Source: Ruminococcus sp.
GTDB taxonomy: Bacteria > Bacillota > Clostridia > Oscillospirales > Ruminococcaceae
Assembly (NCBI GenBank): GCA_017935865.1
Contig: JAGBGT010000070.1
Coordinates: 1-32,407 of the forward strand
Direction: 5' to 3'
DNA: 32,407 bases
In this document: positions 6,096 through 14,419 of the stretch, one piece after another
Layout: every line of letters begins with the position of its first letter
Numbering within the stretch: the first letter of the stretch is position 1
The notes under the pieces: model-generated
Told to the model about the DNA's origin: nothing
What the model saw: only the letters and a program-made list of their open reading frames with translations
The model's database searches: none
Made by a program: the position numbers and the translations under genes

Positions 6096-8498
6096 TTATT
6101 TTGCAACAATATTAACAAGTTTATTTGGTACATATATCTGTTTTACAATGTTCTTTCCCTCGACGGTCTCCTTGACCTTTTCATCGGCAAGAGCCATTGC
6201 AATAACAGAATCCTTGTCAGCATCCACCGCAATATTAAGCTTCGCCTTGAGCTTGCCGTTGACCTGAACGACTATCTCAATCGTCTCATCCTTGCAGAGA
6301 GCCTCGTCATAAGTAATCCAGCTCTGCTCGCTGAGTATCCTGCCAAAATTGTTGCTGTAGATCTCCTCGGAAATATGCGGGGCAAAGGGATAAAGCATAG
6401 TCGCGAACGCACCAAGCTCCGCCTTTGTGATGCTTCCGGCGCTGTAGATCTCGTTGATAAGAGCCATCATCGCCGCAATTGCGGTATTGAACTTCATTGC
6501 CTCTATGTCCTCCGAGACCTTTTTGATAGTCTTGTGGAAAGAAGCTCTCAACTTGTCGCTGTAGTCGTCTCCGTCCACCAGAATATCCTGGAGTCCCCAG
6601 ACTCTGTCCGCGAAACGCTTACAGCCCTTGATGCTGGATTCACTCCAGGGTGCAGCCTTCTCGTAGTCGCCCATAAACAAAACGTACAGCCTGAGAACGT
6701 CTGCGCCGAACTCCTCCACTACATCGTTAGGGTCGATGACATTGCCGCGGGATTTCGACATTTTTTCGCCGTCCGGTCCGAGAATAAGTCCCTGAGCCGT
6801 TCTCTTGGCGTATGGCTCGGATGTGGGCACCAGTCCCTGATCGTAGAGGAATTTGTGCCAGAAGCGGCTGTAGATCATATGACGCGTAACGTGCTCCATA
6901 CCGCCGTTATACCAGTCAACGGGCATCCAGTAATCCAGAGCCTCCTTGGAAGCGAATTCTTTGTCGTTTCCCGGATCGCAGTAGCGGAGGAAGTACCATG
7001 AAGAACCTGCCCACTGAGGCATGGTGTCAGTCTCTCTCCGTGCATCCCTGCCGCACTTCGGGCACTTGCACTTCACAAAGCTCTCGATTTTAGCAAGAGG
7101 GCTTTCACCGTCGGTACCAGGCTCGAAATTCTCGACCTCCGGCAGTCTCAGCGGCAGCTCATCGTATGGAACTGCGACCATTCCGCAGCATTCGCAGTGA
7201 ACGATCGGAATAGGCTCGCCCCAGTAACGCTGACGATTAAACGCCCAGTCCTTCATCTTGAACTGTACGCCCTTTTCACCGCAGCCCAGCTTTTCCAGTA
7301 TCTCAAGAGCCTTTGCAATGGCGTCTTTCTTGTTGCTGATGCCGTTAAGCTCGCCGGAGTTGACCAGCTCACCCTCGCCGGTATACGCCTCCTGAGAAAC
7401 ATCGCCGCCCTTGATGACCTCGATAATATCAATCCCGAATTTCTTCGCGAAATCATAGTCACGGGTATCGTGAGCCGGAACAGCCATGATCGCGCCCGTA
7501 CCGTAGCCCATCATTACGTAATCCGAAATGTACACGGGAATTTCCTTGCCGGTAATGGGATTTATGGCAGTCAGCCCCTGTATCTTCACGCCAGTCTTGT
7601 CTTTCACAAGCTGCGTGCGCTCAAATTCGCTCTTCTTGGCGCACTCTGCCTTGTATGCGTCCAGCTCGTCGATGTTTGCGATAGAATCGCGGTATTTCTG
7701 GATCATCGGGTGCTCCGGGGCAATAACCATAAAAGTTACGCCGTAGAGCGTATCAGGACGGGTCGTATAGATGCGGAGGGTCTCCTCCTGCTCCTTGATC
7801 CTGAAGTTAACAAATGCACCGGTGGACTTGCCTATCCAGTTCTCCTGCTGGAGTCTGACATTGGGAAGATAATCCACTTCGTCCAGCCCCTGGAGCAGCT
7901 TATCCGCGTACTCGGTTATGCGAAGATACCACACTTCCTTTGTTTTCTGGATAATATCGCTGTGACAGACGTCGCACTTGCCGCCCTGAGAATCCTCGTT
8001 GGAAAGAACGACCTTGCAGCTCGGGCAGTAGTTTACGTTGGTTTTGTCGCGGAAAACAAGTCCTTTCTCGAACATCTTGAGGAAGATCCACTGCGTCCAC
8101 TTATAGTAGCCCTCTTCCGTGGTGTCTACAACTCTGTCCCAGTCGAAGGAGAATCCCACGGTTTTAAGCTGATCTGTAAATTTCTTGATGTTCCTGTCGG
8201 TGACCACTCTGGGGTGGATATTTTCCTTGATAGCCGTATTTTCCGTTGGCAGACCATAGGCATCAAAGCCGATGGGGAAGAGGACATTGTAGCCCTCCAT
8301 ACGGCGTTTTCTGCTGATTACTTCCAGTCCGGAGTATGCCTTGATATGACCTACGTGCATACCGTGTCCTGACGGGTACGGGAACTCTACCAGAGTATAA
8401 TATTTCTTCTTGCTGTAGTCGTCGGAAGCCTTGAAAGTTCCGTTTTCCTCCCAGAATCTCTGCCACTTCTTCTCTACAGCTCTAAAATCATATTTCAT
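6096..8498 (-). CDS. leuS: Leucyl-tRNA synthetase
   Basis: An 800-residue class Ia synthetase that charges tRNA-Leu with leucine. The HIGH-type motif is HVGH at residues 48-51 (YPSGHGMHVGHIKAY) and the KMSKS loop is at 579-583. The CP1 editing domain that hydrolyses mischarged tRNA is present, with TTRPDTLYGVTF. A zinc-binding segment with CPSC and CDVC lies near residue 160, and the C-terminal domain ends VPNKLVNIVAK. Length is at the lower end of the family's normal range. The start ATG 8498 has AAAGGA upstream. The gene is last in the long minus-strand run and no intrinsic terminator is evident after it. No T-box is visible; only 21 bases separate it from the preceding gene. Confidence 0.97.
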   Translation of the reverse strand: MKYDFRAVEKKWQRFWEENGTFKASDDYSKKKYYTLVEFPYPSGHGMHVGHIKAYSGLEVISRKRRMEGYNVLFPIGFDAYGLPTENTAIKENIHPRVVTDRNIKKFTDQLKTVGFSFDWDRVVDTTEEGYYKWTQWIFLKMFEKGLVFRDKTNVNYCPSCKVVLSNEDSQGGKCDVCHSDIIQKTKEVWYLRITEYADKLLQGLDEVDYLPNVRLQQENWIGKSTGAFVNFRIKEQEETLRIYTTRPDTLYGVTFMVIAPEHPMIQKYRDSIANIDELDAYKAECAKKSEFERTQLVKDKTGVKIQGLTAINPITGKEIPVYISDYVMMGYGTGAIMAVPAHDTRDYDFAKKFGIDIIEVIKGGDVSQEAYTGEGELVNSGELNGISNKKDAIAKALEILEKLGCGEKGVQFKMKDWAFNRQRYWGEPIPIVHCECCGMVAVPYDELPLRLPEVENFEPGTDGESPLAKIESFVKCKCPKCGRDARRETDTMPQWAGSSWYFLRYCDPGNDKEFASKEALDYWMPVDWYNGGMEHVTRHMIYSRFWHKFLYDQGLVPTSEPYAKRTAQGLILGPDGEKMSKSRGNVIDPNDVVEEFGADVLRLYVLFMGDYEKAAPWSESSIKGCKRFADRVWGLQDILVDGDDYSDKLRASFHKTIKKVSEDIEAMKFNTAIAAMMALINEIYSAGSITKAELGAFATMLYPFAPHISEEIYSNNFGRILSEQSWITYDEALCKDETIEIVVQVNGKLKAKLNIAVDADKDSVIAMALADEKVKETVEGKNIVKQIYVPNKLVNIVAK

Positions 8499-8519
8499 GC
8501 GTTTTCAATCCTTTGTTTA

Positions 8520-8948
8520 TTACTTCTGAATAAGATTTCCGATCTCGCTCCACTCATTTGTGAAGTGCTCCTTAACGTCATTATTCATAACAAGAAGCAA
8601 AATGCCCAGGATAAGACCGGCAGCCCACACCAGGTTAAGAAGCAGACTGATAACACCGATAAAGGTTATCCACTTAAAGATGTTGATTATGCCGAGCAGA
8701 TAGTAGAGTGCAAGAATGCCAAAAATTCCGCATACGCCGTAATTGATGTATCTGAGTCCGCTGTACATGGCGGCAATAAGGATCACATCAAGAATGAGCA
8801 TACCGATAAATCCTCCGATAGCGCCGCCGATGCCTCCGTAGAAGATGCCGGAAAGAATACCTACTACCAGACCGATAACTTCCTTGGCAAGCAGTCCGCC
8901 GCTCAGAAGAATGATTAAGCTTCTTCCTTTTTCGTTATTTGTTTTCAT
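8520..8948 (-). CDS. Small integral membrane protein, unknown function
   Basis: A 142-residue protein I do not recognise. It has about four hydrophobic segments: a glycine-rich pair spanning roughly 10-60, including GGIGGAIGGFIG (a glycine-zipper-like pattern), then about 66-88 and 92-120. The C-terminus is a short soluble tail (NNDVKEHFTNEW...). The N-terminus is polar and basic, without a cleavable signal. The start ATG overlaps the rsfS stop as ATGA, with AGGAGGAATT just upstream, so translation is coupled to the ribosome-silencing factor. leuS follows 21 bases later. The position inside a translation operon suggests co-expression, not function. Confidence 0.8.
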   Translation of the reverse strand: MKTNNEKGRSLIILLSGGLLAKEVIGLVVGILSGIFYGGIGGAIGGFIGMLILDVILIAAMYSGLRYINYGVCGIFGILALYYLLGIINIFKWITFIGVISLLLNLVWAAGLILGILLLVMNNDVKEHFTNEWSEIGNLIQK

Positions 8949-9313
8949 GATAATTCCTCCTTTGTTATCAGTGAATCAATGTTCACTCTTTCTCCGTCAG
9001 CCCATACGCCCTCCAGCTTATAGAACTGACGTGTTTCTTTATAAAATACATGGACGATAATATCCCCGTAATCAAGGATTATCCAAGTATTTCCAGTATC
9101 CGCCTCACGCCTCTCCGGCTCGATGCCCTTCTGCGAAAGCTGAAATTCAACTTCGTCTGCAAGAGTTCTTGCGTGAGTGTTGCTCGTACCGTTTACGATG
9201 ACGAAATAGTCCGCTAAAATCGTAAGATCCGAGATTTTCAGTGCCTGAATATCCTCGCCTCTCTTGCTGTCAAGCGCCTTGACGATGATCTCAAGCTTTT
9301 CCTGTTCTGTCAT
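8945..9313 (-). CDS. rsfS: Ribosomal silencing factor RsfS
   Basis: A 122-residue member of the RsfS/Iojap family, which binds L14 on the free large subunit and blocks subunit joining in starvation or during assembly. Conserved features are KISDLTILADYFVIVNGTSNTHARTLADEVE and the core DYGDIIVHVF followed by RQFYKLEGVW. I take ATG 9313 (MTEQEKLEII) because AGGGG lies nine bases upstream; longer starts at 9322 or 9334 have that signal too close or inside. The gene overlaps the next frame by 4 bases and begins 15 bases after the LCP stop. Position between an LCP/yqeK/nadD block and leuS is a familiar Firmicutes order. Confidence 0.93.
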   Translation of the reverse strand: MTEQEKLEIIVKALDSKRGEDIQALKISDLTILADYFVIVNGTSNTHARTLADEVEFQLSQKGIEPERREADTGNTWIILDYGDIIVHVFYKETRQFYKLEGVWADGERVNIDSLITKEELS

Positions 9314-9327
9314 TTCACTCATCCCCT

Positions 9328-10905
9328 TCACCATGGTGTAACATTCGGATCCCTTATCGGTTCCGTTGAACCCTGTATATCATCAAAGCTTGCCGTTGTA
9401 TCGTCCAGTATATTGTACTGATAATCGGTAACAAGCTCAACGATCGAGGTGTCCGCCTCTGTCATAGCTGTCTGATACGGACGGTAGTACTTGTTCAGCA
9501 GGTCAATAGTCGCCTGCTTGTGGACGGAATAAACAGAGTAGACCTTTCCGTCCGCGGCGTAGAAGCTGGCGTCCTCTCCGGGAACCATATTCACCACTGC
9601 ATTTTCCATTGAAATCGTCGAAGCAAAATCCGCAAGCTTTCCTATATCGCCGACAGAAAGGTCGGTATACAGCAGATCGTTGTCGTAGATCTCCTTGATA
9701 TAGCTGTAGAGCTTTACCTTTCCCTCGTCCTCAACGATACTGTTGAGCTTACTCATTGCCGCCGCCATAAAGCGCCGCTGATTCTGCATTCTGCCGATGT
9801 CTCCCTGGAGCCATTCACGTCTGAAACGGATGAACCATTCCGACTGCTCACCGCTGAGGACTACGTCTCCTGCCGGGATGACCTTGTCCGGCTCGAAAAC
9901 TATCTCGTTCTCGATATGGATAGGCACGCCGCCGATGAGGTCAATAATTTTCACAATATCCGGACAGGTCGTAGTGACATAAGCGTCTATCGGAATACCG
10001 AAATTCTCCTGAACAGCATTTACGGTACGCTGTATCGGAGGGTTGATGGTCTGATCTCCCATACTGTAAATACTGTTGAATTTCCGTGTAACGGAGGTGG
10101 TATAATCCGGCAGACAGGTGTCACGTGGGATCTGCAAGATATTCAGCTTTCCGTGACCGATATCAAACTGCATCACCCACATAATATCCGTGTTGTACTC
10201 ATCCGGCTCAAAGCCCAGGAAAAGTACGGTATACTGCCCCTCTATCAACTGCGGCAGGTCGAGACCGTCGTTGTAGTCGTCGCCGACTACATCCGTATCC
10301 TTGTTGAGGATGACATTTTCCTTATCCAGGAAGCCTTCCTTAGCCGCCGGCTGCCATTTCTTGAACAGCGTTACCAGCGAGATATTTTTTCCGGTCTCCT
10401 TGTCAACACAAATCGGTACATTGAGAACCAACAGGCACATGACCACGAGAGTGACGGCAATTGAAACTATCTTTACAATTATATTCTTCGCCCTGCCGGT
10501 CTCTGCGGCCTCTTCCTCGTCCTCATAAAAATCGTCGTCATCCACTACAGCGTTGTATTTCCTGGTTTTTTCGGCATAGGAATTTCTGTCCGCAGCCGGC
10601 TTCGGCGGAGCTTCATGTTTACCGCGGTATTCCGACGGCTCCGCTTCATATTTTCCGCGGTATACGGCAGGCTCTGCCTCATATCTGCCGTGATATTCCG
10701 ACGGCTCAGCTTCGTGCCTGCCGTGATATTCCGACGGCTCAGCCTCATGCCTGCCGTGATATTCCGACGGCTCAGCTTCGTGCTTGCCGTGATATTCTCC
10801 TATGATATCTTTTTTGACCCTCACAAGAGGTTTAAGAGGCTTCGGCTCAGATGACCTGTCTGCCGCGCCCTCCTTTTCCTCCGGACGGAACTCTTTATCA
10901 GTCAT
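9328..10905 (-). CDS. LytR-CpsA-Psr (LCP) family protein with an 11-residue cytoplasmic repeat
   Basis: A 525-residue type II membrane protein. A long cytoplasmic N-terminus contains six near-identical 11-residue units (EYHGRHEAEPS-like, residues 37-102) and an acidic patch (DDDDFYEDEEE). One membrane helix follows at about 141-165, then an extracellular LCP domain (about 225-470) with LFLGFEPDEYNTDIMWVMQFD, QIPRDTCLPD and an Arg-rich RFRREWLQGDIGRMQNQRRFM. LCP proteins transfer lipid-linked glycopolymers such as teichoic acids to peptidoglycan. The start ATG 10905 has GAGGA upstream; yqeK ends 13 bases before. The repeat is unusual for the family and changes little between copies at the DNA level, suggesting recent expansion. 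Confidence 0.9.
   Translation of the reverse strand: MTDKEFRPEEKEGAADRSSEPKPLKPLVRVKKDIIGEYHGKHEAEPSEYHGRHEAEPSEYHGRHEAEPSEYHGRYEAEPAVYRGKYEAEPSEYRGKHEAPPKPAADRNSYAEKTRKYNAVVDDDDFYEDEEEAAETGRAKNIIVKIVSIAVTLVVMCLLVLNVPICVDKETGKNISLVTLFKKWQPAAKEGFLDKENVILNKDTDVVGDDYNDGLDLPQLIEGQYTVLFLGFEPDEYNTDIMWVMQFDIGHGKLNILQIPRDTCLPDYTTSVTRKFNSIYSMGDQTINPPIQRTVNAVQENFGIPIDAYVTTTCPDIVKIIDLIGGVPIHIENEIVFEPDKVIPAGDVVLSGEQSEWFIRFRREWLQGDIGRMQNQRRFMAAAMSKLNSIVEDEGKVKLYSYIKEIYDNDLLYTDLSVGDIGKLADFASTISMENAVVNMVPGEDASFYAADGKVYSVYSVHKQATIDLLNKYYRPYQTAMTEADTSIVELVTDYQYNILDDTTASFDDIQGSTEPIRDPNVTPW
10600..10797 (-). repeat. Six tandem 33-base units within the LCP gene
   Basis: Each unit encodes a variant of E-Y-H-G-[KR]-[HY]-E-A-E-P-S. 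Units 1-3 are almost identical, while 4-6 drift (RYEAEPA, VYRGKYEAEPS, EYRGKHEAPPK). The unit length is a multiple of three, so copy-number change keeps the frame. A slipped-strand origin is likely. Confidence 0.9.
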
Positions 10906-10918
10906 TCAAATCCTCTTT

Positions 10919-11512
10919 TCATTTGCCCTGCTTTTTCTCTTCTTTTAAAAGGCGTGTGTAGAAGTTATATCCCTCAACAGTGCACAGCGGCAGAACTCCG
11001 CCTTTTTTGACAACACTTTTGATCGAAAATGTAAATGCTTCCAGCATAGCCTTGTCAAGGTCGCTGTGAACCAGCTTGCGCATTTTGTCCACATCCTTAT
11101 AATCGCGGTCGGCGGAAACAAGATCGCCAAGATAGACGATCTCCTCAAGCCGCGTCATACCTGCTCTTCCGACTGTATGAAAGCGAATGGAATTGATTAT
11201 ATCTATATCCTCAACTCCAAAAACTGATTTAACAAAATAAGCTCCTGCAACAGCGTGCCAGAGAGAACGGGTGTCCAGCTCCTCACGGCAGACCTTGAAG
11301 CCGCTTTCAGCCACAAGTCTCTGCTGCTCCTCGCCGGGAAGCTCCTTACAGACATCGTGAAGAAGTCCGGAAAAATAAGCCTTATCCGGATCTTCGCCGT
11401 ATTTCTCCGCAAGCCTTCTGCATTCCGCAGCCACATTCAGGGAATGCTGATACCTTTTCTGTGAAAGATGTTCTTTAAGGTATTTCTTTTTCTCGTCCTG
11501 ATCGTAAAACAA
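10919..11512 (-). CDS. yqeK: HD-domain protein YqeK, probable diadenosine tetraphosphate hydrolase
   Basis: About 197 residues of the HD superfamily. YqeK proteins hydrolyse Ap4A symmetrically to ADP. Metal-binding residues visible are His in RYQHS, the HD pair in GLLHDVCKELP, WHA, RFHT and the distal Asp in YLGDLVSADRD. The start is uncertain: TTG 11512 sits behind GAGGTGA at a good distance, whereas GTG 11521 (overlapping the nadD stop) has no ribosome binding site. I prefer 11512, giving MFYDQDEKKKYLKEH. Neighbours are the classic nadD-yqeK-LCP-rsfS order, so the gene is translated right after nadD. Confidence 0.88.
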   Translation of the reverse strand: MFYDQDEKKKYLKEHLSQKRYQHSLNVAAECRRLAEKYGEDPDKAYFSGLLHDVCKELPGEEQQRLVAESGFKVCREELDTRSLWHAVAGAYFVKSVFGVEDIDIINSIRFHTVGRAGMTRLEEIVYLGDLVSADRDYKDVDKMRKLVHSDLDKAMLEAFTFSIKSVVKKGGVLPLCTVEGYNFYTRLLKEEKKQGK

Positions 11513-11517
11513 AAAGC

Positions 11518-12117
11518 TCACCTCTGCAAATATAGATTATTCCGCTTTATATATTGTACTACATTTTCGGGAAGATAGCAAGAGATATTTTCATTTTTTT
11601 TTATTTTTTTTCTGATCTCTGTTGACGATACCTCCTGCGGAGGTGCGCCGCAAATGAATATTTCGCCGAATTTCCGGAGCTTTTCCGCTTTTTCCTCCAG
11701 CTTCTCCCTGTCGCCGTTTTCCCTTGACAGAGCCGCAAGCTTTACGTGCTGCAAGATCTCATCGAATCTGTACCAGTTGTCGAAGCTCAGCAGCATATCG
11801 CTGCCCACCAGAAGAAACAGCTCATCCTCCGGAAATCTCCGGCGAAACTCCCGGACGGTATATACCGTGTAGCTCTTTCCCCCGTTTCGCAGCTCAAAAT
11901 CGCATGGAATAAGCTTTTCGTGTCCCATACAAGCGAGTCTCAGCATCTCCAGTCTGTCATCTCCCGACGCATATTCAAGGCTGGAACGGTGCGGACTTAT
12001 TCCGGAGGGCAGCAGAAATATCCTGTCAAGCCCAAGCTCCGCCGCCGCCGAATCCGCCAGGTGGATATGCCCGTTATGTACCGGATTGAAGCTTCCGCCG
12101 TAAATGCCCGTTCTCAT
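11518..12117 (-). CDS. nadD: Nicotinate-nucleotide adenylyltransferase
   Basis: A 199-residue cytosolic enzyme that joins nicotinate mononucleotide and ATP to give deamido-NAD, a required step in NAD synthesis. The nucleotidyltransferase motif GGSFNPVHNGHI is at the N-terminus and the second motif SSTEIRKKI near residue 165. LLVGSDMLLSFDNWYRFDEI is also characteristic. The ATG overlaps the yhbY stop as ATGA, with AAGG a few bases upstream. Length and order (yhbY-nadD-yqeK) are standard for Firmicutes. Confidence 0.96.
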   Translation of the reverse strand: MRTGIYGGSFNPVHNGHIHLADSAAAELGLDRIFLLPSGISPHRSSLEYASGDDRLEMLRLACMGHEKLIPCDFELRNGGKSYTVYTVREFRRRFPEDELFLLVGSDMLLSFDNWYRFDEILQHVKLAALSRENGDREKLEEKAEKLRKFGEIFICGAPPQEVSSTEIRKKIKKNENISCYLPENVVQYIKRNNLYLQR

Positions 12118-12419
12118 TTGTTTGCCTTGGGGATGTTCTCGATCACCGGCTCTTTGGGATTACGCTTGAACAGCACGAATTTGCTGCCGATGACCTGCAC
12201 TACATCCGCACCGGTCTGCTCTGCGATGGCGTCGGCAGCCTCCCGGGATGTCCAGCCGGAATTGTCCAGTACACGGAGCTTCACCAGCTCTCTCTTGCGC
12301 AGCGCGTCATCTACCTCTTTGCAGATCGTCTCTGTCACGCCGCCCTTGCCTATCTGAAAAATCGTATCGTATTCAGCCGCGATGCTGCGGAGATACGCCC
12401 TCTGTTTACTTGTCAGCAT
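12114..12419 (-). CDS. yhbY: RNA-binding protein, CRS1/YhbY domain
   Basis: A 101-residue single-domain CRM protein (MLTSKQRAYLRSIAAEYD...). The characteristic QIGKGGVTE, corresponding to the GxxG loop of the fold, is at about 23-31 and is followed by RELVKLRVLDN and the C-terminal IGSKFVLFKRNPK. YhbY-type proteins associate with pre-50S particles and are thought to help large-subunit assembly. GAGGAAG precedes the ATG. It lies between rdgB and nadD, overlapping the latter by four bases. Confidence 0.93.
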   Translation of the reverse strand: MLTSKQRAYLRSIAAEYDTIFQIGKGGVTETICKEVDDALRKRELVKLRVLDNSGWTSREAADAIAEQTGADVVQVIGSKFVLFKRNPKEPVIENIPKANK

Positions 12420-12439
12420 AAATTCTTCCTCACTAATTA

Positions 12440-13009
12440 TTATTTGCTCAGCGCGTCGTACAGCGCCCTCAGCGCCGCACCTCTGTGGCTGATCTTATTT
12501 TTCTCCTCCGAGGTCATTTCAGCCATCGACTTCTCCCCTACCATAAAGACCGGATCGTAGCCGAAGCCGTTCGTGCCCCTTTCCTCATAGCCGATTTTTC
12601 CCTGTACATCGCCGGAAACAGTAAATTCTGCATCTCTGTCAACATAGGCTATAACGCACCTGAAAGCTGCCCTGCGGTCACTGTCCTGGACATTCTCCAA
12701 CTCTGAAAGAAGCTTTCCGCACTCCTGTCCTTTCGGTGCATATCGTGCGGAATAGACGCCTGGTCTGCCGCCAAGAGCGTCCACGCAAAGTCCGCTGTCG
12801 TCCGCAAAAACAGGCATTTTCACGCAGTCATACACTGCTTTGGCCTTTATCATGGCATTCTCAGCAAATGTTGTGCCGTTCTCCTCCGGGTCACAGTCTG
12901 CGCCTGCCTGAGCCTGCGACAGCACCTCGATTCCCAAGGGCGAAAGTATCTCACGGGCTTCCCGGAGCTTATTCTCATTATTTGTGGCAAAAACGATTTT
13001 TTTCATCAT
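12440..13009 (-). CDS. rdgB: XTP/dITP pyrophosphatase (Ham1/RdgB)
   Basis: A 189-residue house-cleaning enzyme that hydrolyses dITP and XTP to monophosphates, keeping deaminated purines out of nucleic acids. The substrate-binding start FATNNENKLREA, the catalytic FADDSGLCVDALGGRPGVYSARYA and the late GFGYDPVF and SHRGAALRAL motifs are all present. Two tandem ATG codons (13009 and 13006) overlap the ftsY stop, so one residue of start ambiguity remains. The 3' end is 20 bases before yhbY. Confidence 0.95.
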   Translation of the reverse strand: MMKKIVFATNNENKLREAREILSPLGIEVLSQAQAGADCDPEENGTTFAENAMIKAKAVYDCVKMPVFADDSGLCVDALGGRPGVYSARYAPKGQECGKLLSELENVQDSDRRAAFRCVIAYVDRDAEFTVSGDVQGKIGYEERGTNGFGYDPVFMVGEKSMAEMTSEEKNKISHRGAALRALYDALSK

Positions 13010-14400
13010 TCGTCGCCTTTCTTTCCGAAAAGCCTGCTGAAGAAGCCTTTCTTTTTCTTCTTCGGCTCTTCCTCTGCCACAGGTTCTTCCTCGACTACAG
13101 TCTCTTCCTCGACCGCAGTCTCTTTCTCGACCGCAGTCTCTTCCTCGACTACAGTCTCTTCCTCGACCGCAGTCTCTTCCTCGGCTACAGTCTCTTCCTC
13201 GACCGCAGTCTCTTCCTCGACCACAGTCTCTTTCTCGACCGCAGTCTCTTCCTCGACCGCAGTCTCTTCCTCGACTACAGTCTCTTCCTCAGTCGCACTC
13301 TCTTCCTCGATTGGAGTCTCTTCTTCGACTACAGTCTCTTCCTCAATCGCAGTTTCTTCCTCGGCTATGGGCACTTCCTCAACCATAGTCTCTTCTTCGA
13401 TCACAGTTTCTTCCTCAATCGCAGTCTCTTCCTCAGTTGCATCCGATTCCCCGGCATCATTCGCTTTTTCCGCGGCATTTCGTTTAGCCTCGTCGAGATC
13501 GAACAGGGCGTCAGAGAACATCCGGCTGTCAAATGGCTGCAAATCGTCGATTTTCTCGCCAACGCCTATAAGCTTGACCGGGATCCCCAGCTCGTTCTTT
13601 ATCGAGATAACGATACCGCCCTTTGCCGTTCCGTCCAGCTTTGTGAGTACGATTCCGGTAATATGTGCAGTTTCGCTGAAAAGCTTTGCCTGACTGACAG
13701 CATTTTGTCCGGTAGTCGCATCGAGAACAAGAAGAACCTCCCGTGAACATTCTCCCGCCTTGCTGTCGATGATGCGGTTGATCTTTTTCAGTTCCTCCAT
13801 AAGGTTTTTCTTGTTATGGAGTCTTCCGGCGGTGTCGATCACCACAACGTCGCACTGACGCGCCTTTGCAGCCTCCAGAGCGTCATATACAACAGCTCCC
13901 GGGTCGCTTCCCTCAGCGTGCTTCACAATGTCCACTCCGGCACGGTCAGTCCACACCTGGAGCTGGTCTATAGCCGCCGCGCGGAAAGTATCGGCTGCCG
14001 CAACGAGCACTTTCTTGCCCTCCTGCTTGAACTGGTGGCAGAGCTTGCCGATAGTTGTCGTCTTTCCTGCGCCGTTTACGCCGATAACCATGATGACCGC
14101 CGGGGAAACAGACAGATCAAGTCCGGTATCGTCCCCCATCATCTCCGAAACGACTTCATGTATAAGCTCCATAATGTCATTAGGGTCGGTTATACCGCGC
14201 TCCTTTACCTTTTTGCGGACGCGGTCGCAGATCTCTACCGAGGTCTCCACACCGATATCGCTCATTATCATCTGCTCTTCAAGCTCCTCGAAAAGCTCCT
14301 CGTCTATTTTCGTAAAAGAATTAAAAATTCTCTGCAATCCGCCTAAAAAGCTGTCCTTCGTCTTTTTCAGACCGCTTGCAATTTTTGAAAAAAGTCCCAT
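13006..14400 (-). CDS. ftsY: Signal recognition particle receptor FtsY with a long acidic repeat tail
   Basis: A 464-residue SRP GTPase that docks ribosome-SRP complexes at the membrane. The NG domain is complete by about residue 304: G1 [10 protein letters not shown] at 107-116, DTFR at 137-140, DTAGR at 189-193, TKLD at 253-256 and GVGE at 279-282. The N-terminus [18 protein letters not shown] is the usual short amphipathic membrane-contact helix. Unusually, residues about 305-464 form a C-terminal extension of roughly 20 hexapeptides of type [12 protein letters not shown] (322-446), finishing with the basic [18 protein letters not shown]. In FtsY an acidic region is normally N-terminal and variable. 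GGAGG precedes ATG 14400; smc ends 19 bases before. Confidence 0.96.
   Translation of the reverse strand: MGLFSKIASGLKKTKDSFLGGLQRIFNSFTKIDEELFEELEEQMIMSDIGVETSVEICDRVRKKVKERGITDPNDIMELIHEVVSEMMGDDTGLDLSVSPAVIMVIGVNGAGKTTTIGKLCHQFKQEGKKVLVAAADTFRAAAIDQLQVWTDRAGVDIVKHAEGSDPGAVVYDALEAAKARQCDVVVIDTAGRLHNKKNLMEELKKINRIIDSKAGECSREVLLVLDATTGQNAVSQAKLFSETAHITGIVLTKLDGTAKGGIVISIKNELGIPVKLIGVGEKIDDLQPFDSRMFSDALFDLDEAKRNAAEKANDAGESDATEEETAIEEETVIEEETMVEEVPIAEEETAIEEETVVEEETPIEEESATEEETVVEEETAVEEETAVEKETVVEEETAVEEETVAEEETAVEEETVVEEETAVEKETAVEEETVVEEEPVAEEEPKKKKKGFFSRLFGKKGDE
13063..13437 (-). repeat. About 20 imperfect 18-base units in the 3' part of ftsY
   Basis: Plus-strand units read TCTTCCTCGACYRCAGTC with point variants, encoding [AV]-[VI]-E-E-E-T on the minus strand. 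The period is 18 bases, always in frame. Copies near the centre are almost identical while outer ones are degenerate, as in a tandem array that grew by slippage or unequal exchange. Copy number is expected to vary between strains. Confidence 0.92.
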
Positions 14401-14419
14401 AATTACCTCCGTTCTATAT

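Noticed and set aside
6084-7001. 305-residue plus-strand open frame opposite the 3' part of leuS
   Set aside because: It is antisense to a certain synthetase gene and has no supporting signals.
7197-8372. 391-residue plus-strand open frame opposite leuS
   Set aside because: It is a shadow of the leuS reading frame, without a ribosome binding site or protein-family features.
8499-8519. T-box or leucine-responsive leader before leuS
   Set aside because: Only 21 bases separate leuS from the preceding gene, with no room for such a leader.
13063-13437. Regular 18-base repeats as a possible CRISPR array
   Set aside because: The units are contiguous without spacers, are in frame with ftsY and encode a regular acidic peptide.
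12736-13746. 336-residue plus-strand open frame rich in LFLDRSLF repeats
   Set aside because: It is the antisense of the ftsY hexapeptide repeat. The repetition keeps the opposite strand free of stops, and there is no start signal.
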